A DNA stretch of 47,925 nucleotides from Actinomadura kijaniata NBRC 14229. Lineage in GTDB: Bacteria; Actinomycetota; Actinomycetes; Streptosporangiales; Streptosporangiaceae. Location of the stretch: positions 1 to 47,925 of the forward strand of contig NZ_BCQR01000091.1 in the NCBI RefSeq assembly GCF_001552175.1, read 5' to 3'. How positions within the stretch are numbered: position 1 is the stretch's first letter; every line of letters starts with the position of its first letter. Under the pieces are notes generated by a model. It saw only the letters and a list, made by a program, of their open reading frames with translations. It did not search any database and had not been told where the DNA came from. Positions 1-7,402 of this stretch are shown one piece after another. Both the position numbers and the translations under genes were made by a program.

Positions 1-1
1 C

Positions 2-34
2 CAGGCCCGCAACGGCCGCCGCCGCGCGAGCTGA
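2..34 (+). CDS. Possible C-terminal tail of an upstream gene (partial)
   Basis: One forward frame reads QARNGRRRAS and stops with TGA at 32-34. A perfect 14-bp hairpin follows at once. An Arg-rich tail stopping just before a terminator is what the end of a gene looks like here, but only ten residues are visible and no function can be given. Confidence 0.25.
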   Translation, partial: QARNGRRRAS

Positions 35-38
35 GGCG

Positions 39-72
39 CGGCCGCCCCGCGCGGGCTGGCGCGGGGCGGCCG
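39..72. terminator. Strong GC hairpin, likely terminator
   Basis: The arms CGGCCGCCCCGCGC (39-52) and GCGCGGGGCGGCCG (59-72) are perfectly complementary around a 6-nt loop. There is no T tract, which is common in actinobacteria. It lies between a putative upstream gene end and the convergent gene ending at 84, so it could serve both strands. Confidence 0.65.
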
Positions 73-83
73 TACGGGGCGGC

Positions 84-1025
84 TCAGCGCGATCCGGCCC
101 GCAGTTCGGTGCGCAGCTCGTGCGCCCCGTCGGCGCGGGTCACCTCGTAGAACAGCCGGTACCGTCCCTCGCCCTCGGGCAGGACGTCCAGGTAGCGCAG
201 CCCGCCGCCGTGGTGCGGGGAGGCGGCCCAGGGCGCCGAGCCGAGCGCCGTCAGCGAACGGGGGTCGCCGCCCACCGCGATGCCGGTGCGCTCCTCGTAG
301 TTCTCGGCGGCGGTGGCCCGTCCGTCGTAGGCCGCCACCACCGAGCCGCCGTCGAAGCGCACCGCGCTGATCCGCACGCCCCGCGCGTCCCAGGCGCCGG
401 GGCGGCGGCGCAGGGCCGTGCCGTGCCAGGTCCACTCCAGGCCGTCGGGGCTGGTGGCGTAGTCGGTGACCATCTGGTCGGCCTCGGCGGCGTCGGCCAG
501 CGGATGGCAGGAGGCCCACAGGTGCCAGCGGCCGCCGTGCCAGACGATCACCGGGTCCTTCACTCCGGTGGCGGCGTCGCCGGGCAGCACGACCCGCCGG
601 TCGCGGGCGTCGAACCGGGCGGGGTCGTCGGCCTCCAGGACCTCCACGCGCCAGTGCTTGGTGCCGTGCGTGGCGCAGCTCAGGTACAGCCGCCACCGGC
701 CGTCCGGGGTGCGCACCAGGGCGGGGCGCTCCAGCGACTCGGTGTCCATCGCGTCCTTGTCGATCGTCACCAGCGTCTCGAAGCGCTCGCCGTCGCGGGA
801 CCGGGCGACGGCGACGGCGTAGCCCCGGCCGTCGCCGACCGGGCGGCGCAGCCGGTACGCCAGGTAGATCCAGCCGTCCGCGGCGGCCGCGCTGGGCGCC
901 CCCGCCCAGTACCCCTCGCCCTGGCCGGGCGGCTTGACCACCGTGACCGAGCGCTCCAGGCGCGGCAGCAGCGCGGCGAACCGTTCCCCGTATTCCCTGG
1001 TATTCATATCGAGATGATAGGTCAT
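84..1025 (-). CDS. Five-bladed beta-propeller glycosidase-like protein
   Basis: This 313-residue protein has no signal peptide. Its repeating blade pattern resembles the GH43/GH32/GH130-type five-bladed propellers: a GYWAGAPSAAAADGWIYLAY stretch near residues 38-57, ERPALVRTPDGRWRLYLS around 99-116, and KDPVIVWHGGRWHLWAS around 155-171. In these families acidic residues at the start of blades do catalysis, and KDP is a typical blade-III motif. I infer a cytosolic carbohydrate-active or sugar-binding role and cannot name a substrate. The ATG overlaps the stop of the upstream tetR gene (ATGA), so the two are probably co-transcribed. An internal Met at codon 7 is an alternative start. It could also be a non-catalytic propeller. 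Confidence 0.7.
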   Translation of the reverse strand: MTYHLDMNTREYGERFAALLPRLERSVTVVKPPGQGEGYWAGAPSAAAADGWIYLAYRLRRPVGDGRGYAVAVARSRDGERFETLVTIDKDAMDTESLERPALVRTPDGRWRLYLSCATHGTKHWRVEVLEADDPARFDARDRRVVLPGDAATGVKDPVIVWHGGRWHLWASCHPLADAAEADQMVTDYATSPDGLEWTWHGTALRRRPGAWDARGVRISAVRFDGGSVVAAYDGRATAAENYEERTGIAVGGDPRSLTALGSAPWAASPHHGGGLRYLDVLPEGEGRYRLFYEVTRADGAHELRTELRAGSR

Positions 1026-1645
1026 TCGGTGTCCGGGCTCCCCGCGGGTCTTCCGGGCCGGTGCGCGAGGGAGTCGAGGAAGGCGTCCAGCAGCACGGCC
1101 TGGCGTTCGGGCGGGAAGCGGTCCGGGTCGAACAGCACCTGCACCACCAGGCCGTGCGTGAACGCCGCCGCCGACGCCGCCAGGTCCTCCACGTCGGCGT
1201 CCGGCGGCAGCTCGCCCAGTTCGACGGCCTTCTCCAGGTGCGCGCGGAGCTCGCCGCGCCAGCGCTCGTAACGGTCGCGTTCGCGATCGCCCAGGTCCGG
1301 GTCGCCCAGCGCGGCGTCCCAGGAGCTCACCCAGACGCGGTTCAGCTCGACGGCCTGGGCGGTGCGCGGCAACACGTCGAGCAGGGCCGTGCGCAGGGCG
1401 GGCAGGCCGGGGGCCGGGGGAGCGGGGCGCGACCGGGTGCCGGTGCGTTCCCCGGCGAGGTCGAGGGCGTGCCTGACCAGGGCCTTCTTGGTCGGGAAGT
1501 AGTGCGTCAGCAGGCCGGTCGAGGCGTTCATCTCGGCGGCGACGGCGCGCAGCGTCAGGCCGTCGAAGCCGCGGGCGGCCAGCACGCGCCAGACGGCCTC
1601 CGAGACGTCGCGGCGGCGGGCGTCGTGATCTCCACGGGCGGGCAT
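1022..1645 (-). CDS. TetR-family transcriptional regulator
   Basis: The start at MPARGDHDARRRD gives 207 residues. The N-terminus carries a TetR helix-turn-helix: AVWRVLAARGFDGLTLRAVA, then STGLLTHYFPTKKALVRHAL. The C-terminal part is a ligand-binding helical domain ending LLDAFLDSLAHRPG. A longer frame begins at 1696, but it would run through the palindromic operator at 1658-1677 and into the divergent promoter, so I prefer 1645. It overlaps the downstream propeller gene by 4 nt and is divergent from the acetyltransferase at 1695. It most likely represses itself and probably both flanking transcripts. The ligand is unknown. Confidence 0.85.
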   Translation of the reverse strand: MPARGDHDARRRDVSEAVWRVLAARGFDGLTLRAVAAEMNASTGLLTHYFPTKKALVRHALDLAGERTGTRSRPAPPAPGLPALRTALLDVLPRTAQAVELNRVWVSSWDAALGDPDLGDRERDRYERWRGELRAHLEKAVELGELPPDADVEDLAASAAAFTHGLVVQVLFDPDRFPPERQAVLLDAFLDSLAHRPGRPAGSPDTE

Positions 1646-1657
1646 GCGGCTAGAGTA

Positions 1658-1677
1658 CGTAACAAACGTTCGGTACG
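1658..1677. promoter_or_regulatory. Imperfect palindrome, likely TetR operator
   Basis: The 20-bp sequence CGTAACAAACGTTCGGTACG is centred on AACGTT, and eight of the ten half-site positions are complementary. It lies 12 bp from the tetR start at 1645 and 17 bp from the acetyltransferase start at 1695. A bound dimer there would block both promoters. The repressor identity is inferred from position. Confidence 0.6.
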
Positions 1678-1694
1678 CACCGTGGAGGTCCCCC

Positions 1695-2234
1695 ATGCTC
1701 TCTCTCGCGCTGGCCGACGACGCCGAACTCGGGCCGCTGGAGCCCTGGCGGTCGGCCGAGTTCGCCGCGCACGTCGCGAAGATCCGCGAGGAGCTGAAGC
1801 CGTGGATCCCGTGGGCGTACGGGGTGGAGGACGAGGCGGCGGCGCGGGCGCTGCTCCAGGACTACGCCGACCGGCAGGCCGCCGACACCGGCCGCCTGTA
1901 CGGCATCTGGGTGGACGGCGAGCTGGCGGGCGGGACGCTGTTCCGGACGTTCGACGCCCGGCACGGGGTGTGCGAGGTCGGCGTGTGGCTGGGCGCGGCG
2001 TACCGGGGCCGGGGCCTGGTCGCCACGGCGGTCCGGCACATGCTCGACTGGGCGTTCGACGTGCGCGGCATGGCCCGCGTGGAGTGGCACTGCGAGCCGG
2101 GCAACGCGCCCAGCGTCGCCGCCGCCGAGCGGCTGGGCTTCACCTGCGAGGGCACGCTGCGCTCGGCGGCCGAGTTCGGCGGGTCCCGCCGGGACTACCA
2201 GATCTGGGCGATGCTGGCCGACGAGCGCCCCTGA
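1695..2234 (+). CDS. GNAT acetyltransferase, RimL/RimJ-like
   Basis: A protein of 179 residues starting MLSLALADDAEL, preceded by GGAGG at 1684-1688 with 6-nt spacing. The fold is typical of ribosomal-protein N-acetyltransferase-like GNATs: EVGVWLGAAYRGRGLVATAV (motif A, acetyl-CoA pyrophosphate loop, about residues 94-113), then WHCEPGNAPSVAAAERLGF (motif B) and a terminal RDYQIWAML strand. The substrate cannot be told from sequence; RimL-like proteins acetylate protein N-termini, antibiotics or small amines. It is transcribed away from the tetR gene across a shared operator and converges on the UPF0261 gene with only 3 nt between stops. Confidence 0.85.
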   Translation: MLSLALADDAELGPLEPWRSAEFAAHVAKIREELKPWIPWAYGVEDEAAARALLQDYADRQAADTGRLYGIWVDGELAGGTLFRTFDARHGVCEVGVWLGAAYRGRGLVATAVRHMLDWAFDVRGMARVEWHCEPGNAPSVAAAERLGFTCEGTLRSAAEFGGSRRDYQIWAMLADERP

Positions 2235-2237
2235 CGC

Positions 2238-3461
2238 TCAGGAGGCCGCGCGGGCGGGCGCGGTGAGCAGCGCGTGCAGGTGGTCGGCCATCGCGCGGCC
2301 GAGCTCGGGGTCGTTCACGTCGGTGTCCGCCTCGCGGATCTCGACCCGGGAGCCCTCCAGCCCGGAGCGCAGCGCGTCGAACAGGGCCCCGTCCGCCGCC
2401 GGGTCCCAGTACACGCCGCCCGGCACGTCCAGCGTCGACAGGCCCCGCAGCGGCAGGTAGAGCGCGGTCGGGGCGGTCGCGCCGCGCAGGGCCGCGGCGA
2501 CGGAGCGGCCCAGCGCGGCGCACTCGGCCGCCGTCGTCCGCACGACCGTCACCGAGGCGTTGTGGACGTGGACGCGCCGGTGCCGCAGCCGGTTCGGCAC
2601 CGACGGCCCGAACTTGGCCATGTCCAGCGCCCCCACGCTGATCACCTGGGGGAGGCCCGCGCGGACCGCGGCGGTCAGCCGTTCCGGCCCGGCGCGGCCC
2701 ACCCCGCCCAGATGGGCCGTGGACACCTCCAGCATTGTGGCGTCCAGCGTCCCGGCCAGCGCGCCGTCGGCCGCCATCGCCGCGAACGAGCGCCCGCCCG
2801 CCCCGCTGGCGTGGAAGACCAGCACCTCGTAGCCGAGGGCGGTCAGGCGGTCGCGTGCCGCGTCCACGCCGCGCGTCGTCACGCCCGCCATCGTCGCGCC
2901 GACCAGCGGCCGGTCCCCGCGCGGGACGGGCCGCCCCGCCGCGTACCCGGCGGCCATCCCGGCGATGGCGTCGGCGGCGTTGGCCAGCACCCGCGCGGAG
3001 ATCCGGTTGATGCCCGCGACGTCCACCACGCTGTACATGAGCGTGAGGTCGCTGTCGCCGACGTAGGGCGACACGTCGCCGGACGCCATGCTCGACACCA
3101 TCAGCTTGGGGACGCCGACCGGCAGCGCCCGCATCGCCGTCGTGGACAGCGCCGAGTTGCCGCTGCCGCCCACCGACAGCACCCCGTGCAGCCGTCCCTC
3201 CGCGTGCAGCCGCCGCAGGACCTCGGCGGCCCCCCGTGCCATCGCCGTCACCGCCGCGCCCCGGTCCCGCAGCGCGCCCGGCATGACCCCGGCGGCCCGC
3301 GCCACCTCCTCGCGCGGGACGTCCGGGACGACGCGCGGCGCGTCCAGCGTCCCGGTGTCCACCAGCACGACCCGCACGCCCCGCGCGCGCAGCCGGTCGC
3401 GCAGCCAGCCGTACTCCGCGCCCTTCGTGTCGAGCGTTCCAAGAAGAACCACCACAGGCAT
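2238..3461 (-). CDS. Tm-1-like ATP-binding domain protein (UPF0261)
   Basis: This 407-residue protein begins MPVVVLLGTLDTKGAEYG, the hallmark N-terminus of the UPF0261/Tm-1-like family. A second block, LSVGGSGNSALSTTAMRALP, matches the glycine-rich nucleotide-binding region, and SSMASGDVSPYVGDSDLTLM is also family-typical. The plant relative Tm-1 inhibits a tobamovirus replicase; the bacterial function is not established. Bacterial copies often sit beside a TIM-barrel phosphoenolpyruvate mutase-like gene, which is absent here. A longer start at 3485 (MRPPTV) exists, but the family normally starts at the residue chosen. It is divergent from the TauE gene. Confidence 0.85.
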   Translation of the reverse strand: MPVVVLLGTLDTKGAEYGWLRDRLRARGVRVVLVDTGTLDAPRVVPDVPREEVARAAGVMPGALRDRGAAVTAMARGAAEVLRRLHAEGRLHGVLSVGGSGNSALSTTAMRALPVGVPKLMVSSMASGDVSPYVGDSDLTLMYSVVDVAGINRISARVLANAADAIAGMAAGYAAGRPVPRGDRPLVGATMAGVTTRGVDAARDRLTALGYEVLVFHASGAGGRSFAAMAADGALAGTLDATMLEVSTAHLGGVGRAGPERLTAAVRAGLPQVISVGALDMAKFGPSVPNRLRHRRVHVHNASVTVVRTTAAECAALGRSVAAALRGATAPTALYLPLRGLSTLDVPGGVYWDPAADGALFDALRSGLEGSRVEIREADTDVNDPELGRAMADHLHALLTAPARAAS

Positions 3462-3634
3462 GTCCCTCACTGTCGGCGGACGCACCGTGGGCGGACAAGC
3501 GCCGGAGACGTGTGATTCGTCTGTCCATGGGGCGTTTCGGGCTATCGGGGGTGGTCGGTCGGAAAAGCCGGAAGTGGGACGGCTAGAGTCAGTGACGTTC
3601 TTCTTTTATCCCTTACATCCCCCGGGAGCCCCCC

Positions 3635-4399
3635 ATGTCGACCGAGACCGTCGTCATGCTCCTGCTGGCCGCCGTCGGAGCGGGTTGGGTGGACGCGGTC
3701 GTCGGTGGCGGAGGGCTCCTGCAACTCCCCGCGCTGATGCTGGCGTTCCCCGGCCAGCCGGTGGCCGCGCTGGCCACCAACAAGGTCGCCTCGATCGCCG
3801 GGACCACCTCGGCCTCGATCGCCTACCTCCGCAAAACCAAGCTCGACAAGGATGTCGCGCTGCCCGGCGCCGGGCTGGCCCTCGCCTGCTCGGCCGGGGG
3901 CGCGCTGTGCGCCTCCGCGATCTCCTCCGAGGTGCTGAAACCCCTGGTCATGGTGGTGCTGCTGGCGGTCGCCGCCATCGTGGTGCTGCGCCCCGACCTC
4001 GGCCGCGCCCCCCGCGTGGTGCTGCGCACCCGCCGCCGCACCGCCGCCGCCGTCCTGATCCCCGGCGTCGCCATCGCCTTCTACGACGGGCTGGTCGGGC
4101 CCGGCACCGGAACGTTCCTGGTCCTCGCCTTCACCACCCTGCTGGGCAGCGACTTCGTCACCGCCTCCGCCAACTCGAAGATCATCAACGCCAGCACCAA
4201 CCTCGGCGCGCTGCTGGTGTTCGCCGCCCAGGGCGAGGTCCTGTGGGCGATCGGCCTGGCGATGGCCGTCTGCAACGCCGTCGGGGCCCAGCTCGGCGCG
4301 CACATGGCGATCAGCCGGGGCGCGGGCTTCGTCCGCGTGGTCCTGCTGGTCGTGGTGGCCGCCCTCGTCGTGAAGATGGGCTACGAGCAGTTCGGCTAG
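3635..4399 (+). CDS. TauE/SafE-family membrane transporter
   Basis: A protein of 254 residues with about seven or eight hydrophobic segments. It contains the family's first repeat signature, GWVDAVVGGGGLLQLPAL (about residues 17-34) followed by ATNKVASIAGTTSASIAY, and the second repeat GLVGPGTGTFLVLAF near 151-165. The family exports sulfite, sulfoacetate and other organosulfur anions; the substrate here is unknown. ATG is preceded by GGGAG with about 6-nt spacing. A TAGAGT hexamer at about 3582 could be its -10. The stop TAG lies inside the CTAG that begins a 184-bp repeat element, so the element abuts the coding sequence. Confidence 0.85.
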   Translation: MSTETVVMLLLAAVGAGWVDAVVGGGGLLQLPALMLAFPGQPVAALATNKVASIAGTTSASIAYLRKTKLDKDVALPGAGLALACSAGGALCASAISSEVLKPLVMVVLLAVAAIVVLRPDLGRAPRVVLRTRRRTAAAVLIPGVAIAFYDGLVGPGTGTFLVLAFTTLLGSDFVTASANSKIINASTNLGALLVFAAQGEVLWAIGLAMAVCNAVGAQLGAHMAISRGAGFVRVVLLVVVAALVVKMGYEQFG

Positions 4400-4579
4400 G
4401 GCCTGTTTCAAAGTGGGCCCCAGCCGCGCACGCGAGCGCGTGACCTGACCTGCGGGGCCGACGCCGGAGGCGAGGGTCCGCAGGTCAGATCGCGGAGCGA
4501 TGTCGCGCTCGCCAAGACCTGGTGAGGCGCGAGCCCCCGGGGCGAGCGCCGTGGGCCAGGGCTTTGAAACACGGCCTAG
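4396..4579 (+). repeat. 184-bp structured inverted-repeat element, copy 1
   Basis: The element starts CTAGGGCCTGTTTCAAAG, and its end reads CTAGGCCGTGTTTCAAAG on the other strand (16 of 18 match). Inside are an outer stem GCGAGCGC (4432-4439) with GCGCTCGC (4505-4512); an 11-bp stem CTGACCTGCGG (4445-4455) with CCGCAGGTCAG (4478-4488), whose loop holds GCC-GGA-GGC; the hairpin ATCGC-GGA-GCGAT (4489-4501); and a GGCGC/GCGCC hairpin at 4526-4550. It is about 85% identical by eye to the 184-bp element at 13646-13829. It is non-coding as far as I can see and fills the gap between the TauE gene and the next gene. Confidence 0.8.
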
Positions 4580-4606
4580 CGGCATCCCCGTCGCCGTGGC
4601 GGGTAG

Positions 4607-5131
4607 GTGAGGCGCATGTGGTTACGAGCTGTGGTGAACGGAACGGGCGCGGGCCTCGTCGGTGTCCTGGTGATGACCGCCGCCGAGAAGCTGGAGCAGC
4701 GCCGCACCGGGCGGCCCGACTCCCACGTTCCGGGCCGGACCCTGCTCCGGCTGGCCGGACTGCCCGAACGGCCCGGCCGGCAGCCGGTGGCGGCGAACCT
4801 GGCGATGCACGTGGGGCAGGGCGTGCTGCTGGGCTCGGTCCGCGGCGTGATGGCGGCGGCGGGCCTGCGCGGCCCGTGGGCGTCGGCGATGTTCTGGGCG
4901 CTGCGGCTGACCAACGACCAGATCCTGGAGAACGCCACGGGAGTGGGCGCGCCCCCGTGGACCTGGCCGCGCCGGGAGCTGGCGGTGGACCTGGCGCACA
5001 AGGCGGTGTACGCGTTCGCCACCGGCCTGGTCGCCGACGCGCTGGCCGCCCGGGAAGGCCCCGGTCCCGGCCGGCGCCACGCGGACCTGCGGGCGGGCCG
5101 CCGCGAGAACGTCGGACCGATCCCCCGCTGA
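4607..5131 (+). CDS. Hypothetical membrane-associated protein
   Basis: The frame gives 174 residues from GTG at 4607; an ATG at 4616 (MWLRAVVNG) is an equally plausible start. I do not recognise a named family. Visible features are a hydrophobic N-terminal segment (AVVNGTGAGLVGVLVMTAAE), a second hydrophobic region around HVGQGVLLGSVRGVMAAAGL, a third near residues 92-107, and a helix ending AFATGLVADALAAREG. These suggest a small inner-membrane protein. It is followed 12 nt later by another small membrane-protein gene with a good ribosome site, so the two probably form an operon. Confidence 0.6.
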   Translation: MRRMWLRAVVNGTGAGLVGVLVMTAAEKLEQRRTGRPDSHVPGRTLLRLAGLPERPGRQPVAANLAMHVGQGVLLGSVRGVMAAAGLRGPWASAMFWALRLTNDQILENATGVGAPPWTWPRRELAVDLAHKAVYAFATGLVADALAAREGPGPGRRHADLRAGRRENVGPIPR

Positions 5132-5143
5132 GAGGAGGACGAG

Positions 5144-5551
5144 GTGGCATTCGGGAAACGGGCGGCGGCCGCGCCGTCGTGCGACGCCGCCGCGCTGGCC
5201 CGCGCCCACGGCGTCTTCAACGTGCTGGGCGGGGCCTGGCCGCTGGTGAGCATGCGGAGCTTCGAGTGGGTGTTCGGGCCCAAGGAGGACGAGTGGCTGG
5301 AGCAGACCGTCGCCGGGCTGCTGGTCGCGGCGGGCTGGTCGCAGCTGCGCGCCGGTGACTCGGCCGCCGGACGGGAGCACGCGCGCCGCGTCGGCGTGGG
5401 CACGGCGGCCACGCTGCTGGCCATCGACCTGATCCACGTCCCGCGCGGCCGGCTCCGCTGGACGTACCTGCTGGACGGGGCCATGGAGGCGGCGTGGCTG
5501 CTGGCCTGGTGGCGCACGCGCGAGCGGCGCGCGGACGGGAGGCGGCGCTAG
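5144..5551 (+). CDS. Hypothetical small membrane protein
   Basis: A protein of 135 residues from GTG at 5144, with GAGGAGGA just upstream. The sequence HGVFNVLGGAWPLVSMRSFEWVFGPKEDEWLEQTVAG is followed by hydrophobic stretches near residues 60-70, 88-101 and 111-123. I think similar uncharacterised proteins occur in other actinobacteria, but I know no function. It pairs with the gene at 4607. Its TAG stop shares a CTAG with the stop of the convergent GH15-like gene. Confidence 0.6.
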   Translation: MAFGKRAAAAPSCDAAALARAHGVFNVLGGAWPLVSMRSFEWVFGPKEDEWLEQTVAGLLVAAGWSQLRAGDSAAGREHARRVGVGTAATLLAIDLIHVPRGRLRWTYLLDGAMEAAWLLAWWRTRERRADGRRR

Positions 5552-7071
5552 GGCGCCGGGACCGGCAGCGGCCTCTCCAGCGCCGTCAGCGTCAGCAGCA
5601 CCAGCGACGCCGTCCATCCCAGCGGCGCGACCGCCGCCTGCCTGCCGTTCTCGTCCACCTTCTCGGGCAGCACGCCCAGCGTCGTGCGGTGCCGCGCCAG
5701 CCAGTCCAGCCGCGACCGGGCCTCCCCGTCGCGCCCCGACGCCGCCGCCGACAGCGCGAACAGCGCCATCTCCGGCGTCCAGGCGATCTTCTTGTTGCCC
5801 GACCAGTACTCGCCGGGCAGCACCCCGCCGTTGGGCAGCGCCTGCTTGCGCGCCGCCCGCGCGCACGCCTCGGCGACGCCCGGGTCCGGCGGCCCGAACG
5901 GCGGCCCCAGGAACGTCACCGACGTGTCCATCCACCCGCCCCGCAGCGGCGACCTCGGGTAGCCCAGCGGCGCGAAGTCCCGCGCCATCGCGCCCGCCAG
6001 CCGTTGCGCGGCCGCCCGCCACCGCGCCGCCTCCGCGGGCCGCCCGGTGTCCCGCGCGAACGTCGCCGCCGCCCGCAGCCCCGCCAGCACCGGCCCGACC
6101 ACGCCCAGCGTCGCCCGGTCCGGGACCTGCTCGCTGCCCGGCGACCGCTCCCAGTAGTCCGGCGACGGCGGCGGCAGCCCGTCCCGGTCCAGCGACCGCG
6201 CCAGCCGGTCGGCGGCCCGCCGCACCATCGGCCACAGCTCCGGCGTCGCGGCGGCGGCCTCCGGGTCCTGCGTCCGGAAGAACCAGGTCGCCCACAGCAC
6301 CCAGCCCAGCGCGTCCGACTGCGGGGGGCGCCCGTCGGTGACCGCCGACCCGTCGGCGTGGTACCGCGCCGCCCACCGGCCGTCCGCGCTCTGCACCCCG
6401 GCCAGGAACCGCAGCACCCGCCGGGCCTCCGGCCGGTGCCCGGTCGCCGTGAACGCCGCCGCCGCGAACGCCGAGTCACGCGGCCAGGAGTACCGCCACG
6501 CCCCGTACCAGGACGCCAGCGACGCGCCGTTCGGGCGGGTCAGCAGCCGCAGGTCCAGCAGCGCCCGCGCCGCCATGTCCCGGTACGGCCCCGGGACCGT
6601 GACCGGCTCCGGCCGCGGCGACACCACCGGCGGCCCCACCGGGCTCGTCGCCTGCGGGTGCGGGCGGGGCCGCGGCGGGGGCGGGGCGGGCAGGTCCGCG
6701 CCGGGGACCGTCCCGCGCGCCAGCCACGTCCGGTCCGAGCGCACCGCCGCCGCCACCCGGGGGTCGTGCGCCGCCACCGTGATCGCCCTCTCCCCGCCGA
6801 GCGGCACCAGCCGCACCCGCCCGTCGCGCAGTCGCACCGCGGAGCTGCCCGGCAGGTAGGCCGCGCCGTCGGCGTCGGCGGGCGGCAGCGGCTCCCCGGC
6901 GAACGGCCATCCGCCGCCGCCGACCAGCCCCGGGCTGGCCCACGGCGGACCGCCGCGCTGCGGCACCGTCGCCCCGCACATCGCCACCAGCGCCGCGACC
7001 AGCAGCAGCACGGCGGTCCGGCTCACCCGCAGCAGCCGGCCGCGCCCGCGCGGCGCCGGTCCGTCGTTCAC
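5548..7071 (-). CDS. Glycoside hydrolase family 15-like protein, membrane-anchored
   Basis: This is a 507-residue protein. Residues 15-35 form a basic-then-hydrophobic signal or anchor; Cys32 is not in a good lipobox. Residues 36-165 are a small beta/Pro-rich region, including a PPPPRPRPHP linker. From about 165 an alpha/alpha-barrel resembles GH15 glucoamylase-like enzymes: YGAWRYSWPRDSAF (190-202), DYWERS (305-310, Glu308 a candidate catalytic acid), NKKIAWTPEMALFAL, and LPEKVDENG (468-476, Glu470 a candidate second carboxylate). In GH15 two glutamates catalyse inverting hydrolysis of alpha-glucosides. I infer an extracytoplasmic enzyme acting on an alpha-linked sugar; the linkage is unknown. 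Confidence 0.75.
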   Translation of the reverse strand: MNDGPAPRGRGRLLRVSRTAVLLLVAALVAMCGATVPQRGGPPWASPGLVGGGGWPFAGEPLPPADADGAAYLPGSSAVRLRDGRVRLVPLGGERAITVAAHDPRVAAAVRSDRTWLARGTVPGADLPAPPPPRPRPHPQATSPVGPPVVSPRPEPVTVPGPYRDMAARALLDLRLLTRPNGASLASWYGAWRYSWPRDSAFAAAAFTATGHRPEARRVLRFLAGVQSADGRWAARYHADGSAVTDGRPPQSDALGWVLWATWFFRTQDPEAAAATPELWPMVRRAADRLARSLDRDGLPPPSPDYWERSPGSEQVPDRATLGVVGPVLAGLRAAATFARDTGRPAEAARWRAAAQRLAGAMARDFAPLGYPRSPLRGGWMDTSVTFLGPPFGPPDPGVAEACARAARKQALPNGGVLPGEYWSGNKKIAWTPEMALFALSAAASGRDGEARSRLDWLARHRTTLGVLPEKVDENGRQAAVAPLGWTASLVLLTLTALERPLPVPAP

Positions 7072-7402
7072 CTCGGTGTCTCCCCCTCATTTCCCCCTCG
7101 TCGCCCCAAGTACAGCAAACGCCGCCAAGCCGGGCGTCCTCCCGGGATCGGAAATGGATCTCCACCTTCCGGTGGAGCGAAACTCCCATCGAAGACCAAG
7201 GTGGGATGTTCCCGGCGGCGGGCGGCCCGTCACCGCCCCGGAGAGGGGCGTTCCGCCCACTACCTGCACCCGGTCGCCAAGTCACCCCTGGCGAGGGGCT
7301 AGGCTGCATCGACGGAGCGGACCGCAGAGTGGCGGCCGCACGGCTCCCCGTGCCACCCCCACTCGTGTGGTCATTGGCTGTCGATCCGTTAAGGACGCCC
7401 TC
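7072..7402. other. sucC upstream region with inverted repeat and possible promoter
   Basis: This divergent region holds a perfect 7-bp inverted repeat, CTCCACC-TTCC-GGTGGAG (7160-7177), and a TAGGCT hexamer at 7300-7305 that could be a -10 box for sucCD about 100 nt before the start. No convincing -35 or coding frame is seen. Its AT-richer stretches are where promoters for both sucC and the GH15-like gene would be expected. Confidence 0.35.
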
